Position numbers and translations under genes: made by a program | Part shown: one piece after another, positions 58,601 through 64,000 of the stretch | How positions within the stretch are numbered: the stretch's first letter is position 1 | Layout: the number at the start of each line of letters is the position of its first letter | The notes under the pieces: model-generated | Seen by the model: only the letters and a program-made list of their open reading frames with translations | What the model was told of the DNA's origin: nothing | Database searches by the model: none | Assembly: GCA_039000515.1 (NCBI GenBank) | Contig: JBCFYV010000012.1 | Coordinates: forward strand, 46,042,167-46,106,166 | Source of the DNA: Timema cristinae | Taxonomy: Eukaryota > Arthropoda > Insecta > Phasmatodea > Timematidae | Length of the DNA: 64,000 bases | Direction of reading: 5' to 3'

Positions 58601-61600
58601 TGACTCCTCGTTTCCAATGTGGAAGGAAATCCATAAATCATTTCTGGCATGGTATTTTACTGCCCAATACAATTTGTAATGTATTTGTTGGTTTACTCAT
58701 AGTTGCATTAGTTGTGTGTTTATTCACAACAAACATGTTTATTTTTCCTGCCAATCGCAAATAGAGCAATACTCACGTAAAGCAGTCATTTTGATGGTGA
58801 ATTCAACTTTGTTTATCCTGAAATAAAGTAGGCTTAACTCAGTAGGTTCCACCATGTTTTAGCTTGTAAGATAGGTTCATACTGTTATCGGTCAAGGTAA
58901 GACTACTATCTTTAAAGGTAAACAAAGTAAGTAGACATTAAAAATTACAAAAAATATTTGTTTTTTTTTATTAATTAACCTTAATTATTTGCATATAAAC
59001 TGAAGTGCTAAAAACACATTAAATATTGTTTCAATTAACTTTTAAAAAAATTAATAATTAGAAGGTTACAAACATTTAATCCAAATTTGTTCAACGTGTC
59101 TTTTTTACTTTTTACATCCATTGCTGTTTCCAGCCCGTGGCCTGGGTCATTCTTTTATTGAAGCCATTTATTTTCCACTATCGGCTTGCTAGGCCTGTTG
59201 TAGCTTCATGCGCCTAACAATCTAAGCTAAGAATAGAACAGGCACAACATCCAGTCCCCAGCCGTTAATTCATCACTGTGAAAGGGCAAACTCATATTCT
59301 ACCAATAATAAATGTTTCAGCCATGCCAGGAATCCAACCCGAGACCCTGAGTTCAGTAGACAGACATGCTACCGACTAAGCTAAGGTTATGGATGTTCCA
59401 TGGTCTAGAAAGTTATATTTTCATAAATATCCCATGCATTTAGAAAATATATAAAAATGAGTATGCCCTTTCTTGCAGTAAATATATCATAATTTCCTAA
59501 ACTAAAACAAGTTGTCCAAAAACACAAAATACAGGTTTGTTTTGTACTCACAAGTGCGTCCCATAATGGACCCTAAAAGGGACACCATGTAGACATTACG
59601 AGACTTCCACTGCCATCTATCAGCCATAGGAGGCACTAGAAACCTGGCGGCGATGTCAAGAGAAGCCTGGACAGACATTACTATCGCCACCTGTTTCCTC
59701 GGTAACTCTGCTAGGTCGGCCAGGATGAACGGCATTAGCATGTTGAAGTTAAGTTCCGCCACGAAGGACAGGCCCATTCCCACGACGATGTTCAGATAAA
59801 CAGGGTCTTTCAGCAGGGTCAGGTCCAAAGACATGACGATGAACCTACCCAGGCGCTTGGTCTGTTCCAGGCATGTGCCACTGTTACCCAGCATAGATTG
59901 ATCTTGCTGTTGACACTGTCGGCACTCTTGTTCAACAAACCCTCTCCTTGAGTTCTTTCTCATATGAACTGTCTGGTCACTACGGACTGGATATATTACG
60001 GGGGCGACTGTACATATCTCAGTTCCAACATGGCCTTCTCTTACTGTCTCGCCATTTGTTTGGACGTCATCTTTGATATTCCCATCTTTACTTTCAAGGT
60101 GGTTATCGCTCAACACAGGTATTATTATGTACCCATTGTTTGTTATGTCTTCTTTTCCTTGCTCTCGTAGCAGGCTTCTGCTCATCAGTTGATCTTTTGT
60201 TGGACGTTTTCCTTCTGCGTCCTTTGTCTCTGGTAAGAAAGAAAGTATAAAACTGGTAGAATGACATGATCGATGGTAGCACACAAAGGTTTATTTGTAT
60301 TCATCTTACATGGTAGATATAAAATGGTCTTGAGAAGTGTTCCACAAAGTTTTTCCAATCACTACCCCTCTCAGAGTCACAACCTAGGCAGGGTACTCTT
60401 TCTAAAACCTCATTATAAAAAAGAAAGAAATATTTGATATTTTGTTACGTATAAACACTAAGCAATCATTTCAAATGTTAGTAAATCCTTAGTGGTGAGC
60501 TAAACAAAGCAATGCAAGAGGGAAAGAAAGACTTAAACAAGTACATGACATAATTTCAAAATCTTTGTTAAAATATTTATCATCTACCACTGTCCAAAAA
60601 ATATTTTATGATTAATAAAACTGAGGAGTATGTCCCTCACCCCCTGAAATTCTTATAGTACTCACGGCGGTACAACTACAGTCAGGGCCCAGGCTTATCT
60701 GGTTGGCGCCCTGGGCAGAGATATCTCAGACGCCTCACAATCCTCCCCTTGTGTAATTTGTATAAGCTTGTACTTTACAACTATTAGTAGCTATGTTTTA
60801 TAATTTAAAATGCACACTGATTAGCTAACCTTTCAGTTATTTTGATTATTTATTACTATACGCTATATTTAGGGCCATAGTAAATAAAAACAACATATTT
60901 TGTCCGTTTATTTCATAAGTCTTATTTATTTTTGAACATCACTATATACATTTAAATAAACACATACATACAATAGAAAATACTGCAAATATACCAGCAC
61001 TGCAGGGTTCTAGTAGAATAAGTGGTACAGGACATTGTGAACACTAGAAGTAGCATGAGGTTGAAATTGAACAAAAAAAACTATTTTTAATACTTTCCTT
61101 AATAGTTCAACTTCACTGTTTGTTTTTAGCAGCACACTTTTTTAACTCGGCAATACTTAATTTCCTACTTATATTTAAAGACTAAAACTTGGAAACGAGT
61201 CAATTAAAACACACAGAGAATCACTGAAAAGAAGCTATGTAAGAAACACTTAACATCGAGCATGGGAATGAAACGTCAAAATTGAGGATGAAACCCAAGG
61301 CAGGCAGACGATAATTAAAGTAACTAAGGGTTGGTTTTCAAATTATTACACTAGAATGCGTGGATGGCAGGAAATTGAATGTGATTTACGCATTTTGCAT
61401 TTTTACAAGCAGAATAAACACAACAAAAATAAGCATAGTTTGGTCACTTATTAATTCTTGTGTAAATAAAATTAATATTTTTCCGCTTAAAAATATGTTC
61501 TTCTCGTGCGCCCCCTCAAGTCCAGAACCATGGGCATATGCCCAGTCTGCTCAATTTTAACCTTAGACTTTAATGGTTTTTAAACTGGGTTCCACGGAAC

Positions 61601-63969
61601 TTATTCAGAAGTTCCTCAAATGTTTTGAGTATTAATAAATGTGTATGTACTTTTAATTATTTAAATAGCTGTAATAACCAGCACCATTGGCACGTGTGGA
61701 CAAAGCCGTCAACTTCATCCTGCCTTGATTGCCAGTGTCAGGGAGGTCAGGGTCGAATCCCTTAAGGGTTTACTTAGGTGCAGCATGCATTCATATAGTT
61801 TGAAAATTGAAAAATGACACCTGGACACGGAATCGAACCGGGACCTTGGGCTTAGTACGCCACTGCTCTTACCACTGAGCTATCCAGGATTCGTCCCGTG
61901 CCATGGTCATTCTTCACTCATAGTTTAAGCAGAGTCTAAGATGGACGTGCGGATGTCCAGGTGTCATTTTTCAATTTTCAGAATATGATATCGGAGAGGT
62001 GTTATCCTCACTAAATGCATTAACAATAGTTCGGCTATTGTTTCACTATTCATATAGTTGTTTGATTTTTAATGCACTTTTTTTTTCAAAATAATATGCT
62101 ACATCTTAAAATATCTACAGTAATATAATATTAGAGAGGACTTTGATAAAAGCATATTTGTAAAGCAATATAGTTGAAGAACTGCGATGAATTTTTGTAC
62201 AAGTGAATTCAACAAGGTTATTAACAATTCATTCAAAGGGTTTGGGAGTATTATTGTGGTTAACTTAAAAGAACTGCACCCACATTATCATTGCAATATA
62301 ACCTTAGTTAAGCCCCGTAAGATGACTCACAGCCATACCTCTCCTATCTCCAGCAGTTCTTCTCTCTCCATGGAAGGAACTGACCTCTTCTTCCGCAGAG
62401 GTCGCAGAAGCGCAGCTGCCGCAAGGGAGTGGAACGACACTCCCCCGAGGACCAAGACTGCCCCGGTCACGCCAAACCCCTCTATGAGGCGGTTGACAAT
62501 CTGAGGGGTGACGACAGGACCCAGCCCAGTGACAGCGATGGTCAGACCCATGGCGGTGCTCCGCCTCCGGCAGAAGTACGAATTGAGGGCCAGGCTCGTG
62601 GCTGGATACAGCAGTCCTTGACCCACCGCTAAACCCAGCAATTAGTAATGGGTTCACCCCAAGTTCTGTTATTTCAATTCCCAGATCTCATGTCCTAAAT
62701 TTCACTTACTTCAACAAAATAATCTGAATCTATATAAATAAACGCGTATTTTCAAATTACATTTTGATCACGTGATTGTGTAGATATAAATAAATTACAT
62801 CCAAATAGGGATTTTAAGTCTGGCCGTCTGGATTTAAATTTCAACCACCCTAGCGACTGTGATATTTGGAAACTTCTTTTTGTCAGTATACATTTAACTA
62901 TATAGAACCCTTTTCAGTGGCCGCATGGTTTAAAGCGTCACTCTGCCTTTATCGACTGGATTGCCGGTAACGGAGAGCTCAGGGTTTGAATCCTATTATT
63001 GACTAATGTGGGTGTTGTTTTTTTTTTTTTTTTTCCTAAATGGTGTACCACTCTCACAATAAAATAAGGGTGCAATTGCTCTAAATTCTACCTTCCTCAC
63101 TTTTACTTCATTAGTGTAAATATGTGAATGGCTCCAACGGGTAATAAAACATGGGGCACAACAAAACATTTACCAATATACTACCAGAAGCAACTAACAT
63201 GGCATTCATTGTTGAGTAAGTTTACTATATATATTTCATCGCATTAAATACTTTTTAATGAAACATTGAATGCAAAATATTTCCAAGCTAATGATTACCA
63301 AGAAGATAGAAGACCAAAGTGATAAACAAACTAATCAGAGTGTAATTTGGCCCTAAATGATAGTGACCAAATGGATCAAAGTCTAATTTGAGCCCACTCG
63401 ATGATGTATAAATGAACTGGAGTATAATTTGATCCCAGTTGATGGTGACCATATGTAACAAGAGTATAATTTTAGCCTAGTCAATGTGACCAAATGGATC
63501 AGAGTATAATTTTATCTTAGTTGATATTAACAAATGGATCAAAGAATAATTTTAACACATGTGATATGACTAAATGTATCATTGCATATCATTAGACTAG
63601 TTGATGGCAACCAAATGGATCAGAGTATATTATTACCCCATCAGTTGATGACTAAATGGACCAGAGTATAATTTTAATTATTATTCCTGTTCCAGAAACT
63701 TTATTGTTTCCTTCGACATTGTGATTTTTAACCTGAACCCAACCCACTAAAGTATGTCCCAGGTGCAGATGATAGATAAAGGTTTATAAGTGCTTAAAAT
63801 ACATCCGTATAAAAGGTTAAGGTACCAAGAAGAACACAGTATGTAAAGATGAATCCAGAGTAGCTGTTAGCCTGACTCGTGAAGGTCACTCCAAGGGCAG
63901 TAAGGAGACAGCCCAGGAGGGCAACTTGGCGGAAACTAAACCTTCGAAGAAGTGGTCCTCCTGCCAGAC
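52450..63969 (-). CDS. monocarboxylate transporter-like protein B (SLC16 family), exons 3 to 8, 5' part outside window
   Basis: Tandem paralogue of transporter A. Exons in coding order: 63969-63826, 62628-62331, 60229-59552, 55878-55684, 52616-52450; about 494 residues, ending in a stop at 52452-52450. Exons 1 and 2, with the start codon and DGGWGW motif, would lie beyond 64000. Visible family marks: NSYFCRRRSTAMGL (conserved loop), SLDIAARFLVPPMADRW with the D-x3-R pair of helix 8, LSKGIKAVFQALIIPNYV and the GPLIGFVRD helix-11 region formed across the last junction. The central loop is long (about 110 residues) and includes CRQCQQQDQSM. The join between the second and third listed exons is not settled: the best donor (CT|GTGAGT, phase 2) does not match the phase 1 acceptor. 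All else is in frame, so the gene is probably functional. The substrate is unknown. Confidence 0.88.
52617..55683. other. last intron of transporter B, no gene seen
   Basis: AT-rich intron. Plus-strand frames at 52650-52955, 53352-53537 and 53784-53975 lack recognisable domains. A pyrimidine-rich tract lies at 55090-55150. Confidence 0.5.
55684..55878 (-). CDS. transporter B exon 7, followed by a GC donor
   Basis: 195 nt, phase 1 in and out; acceptor GGTGTTTCAG at 55880-55879. It encodes LAHLSTHYHLVLAI, SVLLGLSKGIKAVFQALIIP, NYVPLERLPAASGLLMVNNG and LVLGPLI. The expected junction after GPLI coincides with ATAG|GCAAGT, a GC-type donor matching the extended consensus of that minor class. Gene A has a GT donor at the equivalent site (3864). 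Reading on gives KFSYLEISGGS and a stop, with no helix-12 sequence. Confidence 0.85.
55879..56974. other. intron of transporter B, no gene seen
   Basis: AT-rich; nothing recognised. Near 55950-56000 a ~40-bp segment (GGCTA..ATGGAATCAAATGAATCC with TTTTAGAAC) occurs twice in tandem. Confidence 0.45.
56983..58337. mobile_element. non-autonomous hAT element with 8-bp target duplication
   Basis: Starts CAGGCATGTCAAACTCACGG and ends AATTTGACACACCTT, imperfect terminal inverted repeats of the CAGGNNTGTCAAA type. It is flanked by ATCTACAC (56975-56982) and ATCTACAT (58338-58345), an 8-bp duplication with one mismatch and a central TA, as for Buster hATs. The 1,355-bp interior has no transposase-like frame. 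It lies in the intron of transporter B. Confidence 0.8.
59134..59395 (-). repeat. tRNA-derived repeat, family S5, longest copy
   Basis: Reverse-oriented: CGGCTTGCTAGGCCTGTTGT, ACAGGCACAACATCCAGTCC, CTGTGAAAGGGCAAACTCAT, the B box as GGAATCCAACCCGAGAC, and the head as CATGCTACCGACTAAGCT. Ends about 150 bp before the donor end of transporter B exon 59552-60229. Confidence 0.8.
59552..60229 (-). CDS. transporter B exon 5/6 (fused): central loop and helices 7 and 8
   Basis: 678 nt with phase 1 at both ends; acceptor CTTTCTTTCTTACCAG at 60231-60230, donor ACTT|GTGAGT at 59551. It starts ETKDAEGKRPTKDQLMS, runs through a long hydrophilic loop (VHMRKNSRRGFVEQECRQCQ) and enters LDLTLLKDPVYLNIVVGMGL, then SLDIAARFLVPPMADRW. 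It corresponds to two exons of gene A (6735-6918 plus 5923-6284), so an intron was lost in B or gained in A. Confidence 0.9.
60230..60682. other. intron of transporter B, no gene seen
   Basis: AT-rich; nothing recognised. Confidence 0.5.
60683..61549 (-). mobile_element. hAT deletion derivative (copy 2, inverted relative to copy 1)
   Basis: Starts CAGGGCCCAGGCTTATCTGG, similar to the inverted right end of the element at 36294-36954. It ends near CATATGCCCAGTCTG. About 61060-61320 matches the reverse complement of 36500-36790, including the transposase N-terminal remnant (AAATTAAGTATTGCCGAGTT on the minus strand against AAATTAAGTGGTGCTGAGTT in copy 1). No target duplication seen. Confidence 0.6.
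61801..61980. mobile_element. tRNA-like terminal-inverted-repeat element, best copy
   Basis: 180 bp with perfect 26-bp terminal inverted repeats: positions 61801-61826 (TGAAAATTGAAAAATGACAC then CTGGAC) and their exact inverse at 61955-61980. Inside, on the minus strand, is a tRNA-like unit with GATAGCTCAGTGGTAAGAGC (A box), an anticodon-arm-like GGCGTACTAAGCC and GGTTCGATTCC (B box). No target duplication is obvious. Confidence 0.85.
62331..62628 (-). CDS. transporter B exon 4 (helices 4 to 6)
   Basis: The acceptor CTGGGTTTAG ends at 62629, with a branch-point-like TACTAAT about 17 nt upstream; phase 1 in. It encodes VGQGLLYPATSLALNSYFCR, the conserved RRRSTAMGL, and helices through GFGVTGAVLVLGG, then a basic RPLRKKRSVPSMEREELLEI. 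Two donors are possible: CT|GTGAGT at 62330 (used here) and GAG|GTATGG ending at 62339. Neither gives the phase of the next recognised exon unless an alternative acceptor (TTCTACCAG, near 60248) or a tiny exon is used. Confidence 0.82.
62916..63165 (+). repeat. SINE family S1, diverged
   Basis: GTGGCCGCATGGTTTAAAGC head, GGGTTTGAATCC B box, a poly-T expansion near 63017-63034, CTAAATGGTGTACCACTCTC body and CAACGGGTAATAAAACATGG tail. Confidence 0.75.
63310..63680. repeat. degenerate ~46-bp minisatellite in transporter B intron 3
   Basis: About eight units of TGACCAAATGGATCAGAGTA followed by TAATTTTAGCCTAGTTGATG, with variable length and substitutions. Confidence 0.8.
63826..63969 (-). CDS. 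transporter B exon 3 (helices 2 and 3)
   Basis: 144 nt, phase 1 in and out; acceptor CATTTCTTTCAG at 63971-63970, donor CTTG|GTACCT at 63825. It encodes LAGGPLLRRFSFRQVALLGC, LLTALGVTFTSQANSYSG and FIFTYCVLL. Length and phases equal gene A exon 20692-20835 exactly, which supports the weak-looking donor. Confidence 0.88.
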
Positions 63970-64000
63970 CTGAAAGAAATGATCAATACTGTTCTAACCA

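Noticed and set aside
58558..58764. 68-codon plus-strand frame with a hydrophobic segment
   Set aside because: Just outside the hAT element, within an intron, no family motif and no splice context; AT-rich DNA gives such frames by chance.
59964..60170. plus-strand open frame within 59552-60229
   Set aside because: Shadow of transporter B exon 5/6.
62187..62504. 105-codon plus-strand frame, and the 117-codon minus frame at 62304-62657
   Set aside because: Alternative frames of transporter B exon 4; only the frame with SYFCRRRSTAMG matches the MCT family and the neighbouring exons.

Overview
The window looks like nuclear DNA from an arthropod, most likely an insect with a large, transposon-rich genome. 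It is AT-rich, its genes are split by long introns, and it carries a eukaryotic tRNA-Leu(AAG), many short tRNA-derived repeats ending in (AAT)n, Penelope-like, hAT, Harbinger and pogo remnants, and no bacterial-style operons. I cannot name the species from the sequence.

The only recognisable host protein genes are two tandem, head-to-tail members of the SLC16 monocarboxylate transporter (MCT) family, both on the minus strand. Gene A (start 23552, exons down to 3864) has seven coding exons. They include the family's N-terminal DGGWGW motif and the D-x3-R pair of transmembrane helix 8. Its last exon was not found. One exon (16355-16647) is one base short and breaks the frame. Gene B (63969 down to the stop at 52450) supplies exons 3 to 8; its first two exons lie beyond the right edge. 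Where both genes can be compared, most exon boundaries have the same phase, and one exon is exactly 144 nt in both, so they are an old tandem duplication. Gene B has fused two exons that are separate in A and appears to use a GC donor where A uses GT.

Layout: 1-3200 holds a decayed pogo transposase and a minisatellite split by a putative hAT-type insertion. 3.9-23.6 kb is gene A, its introns filled with tRNA-derived repeats, a broken Harbinger nuclease gene (10.6-12.1 kb) and a LINE fragment. 24-32 kb holds possible 5' untranslated exons of gene A and more repeats. 30.9-33.7 kb holds pieces of a Penelope-like retroelement. 35.2 kb has the tRNA gene. 36.3-42.4 kb is a cluster of hAT remnants, one with an intact 8-bp target duplication. 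42.6-46.5 kb holds a possible spliced non-coding transcript, satellite-like repeats and a cluster of RFX X-box-like sites. 49.8-51.2 kb is a 1.38-kb near-perfect palindrome with hammerhead-ribozyme-like cores and a 13-bp target duplication. 52.4-64 kb is gene B, with another hAT element (57.0-58.3 kb) in an intron.

The most unusual structures are the Penelope-type palindrome, a family of terminal-inverted-repeat elements with tRNA-like promoter boxes inside, and three SINE families with different tRNA-like heads and one shared tail.
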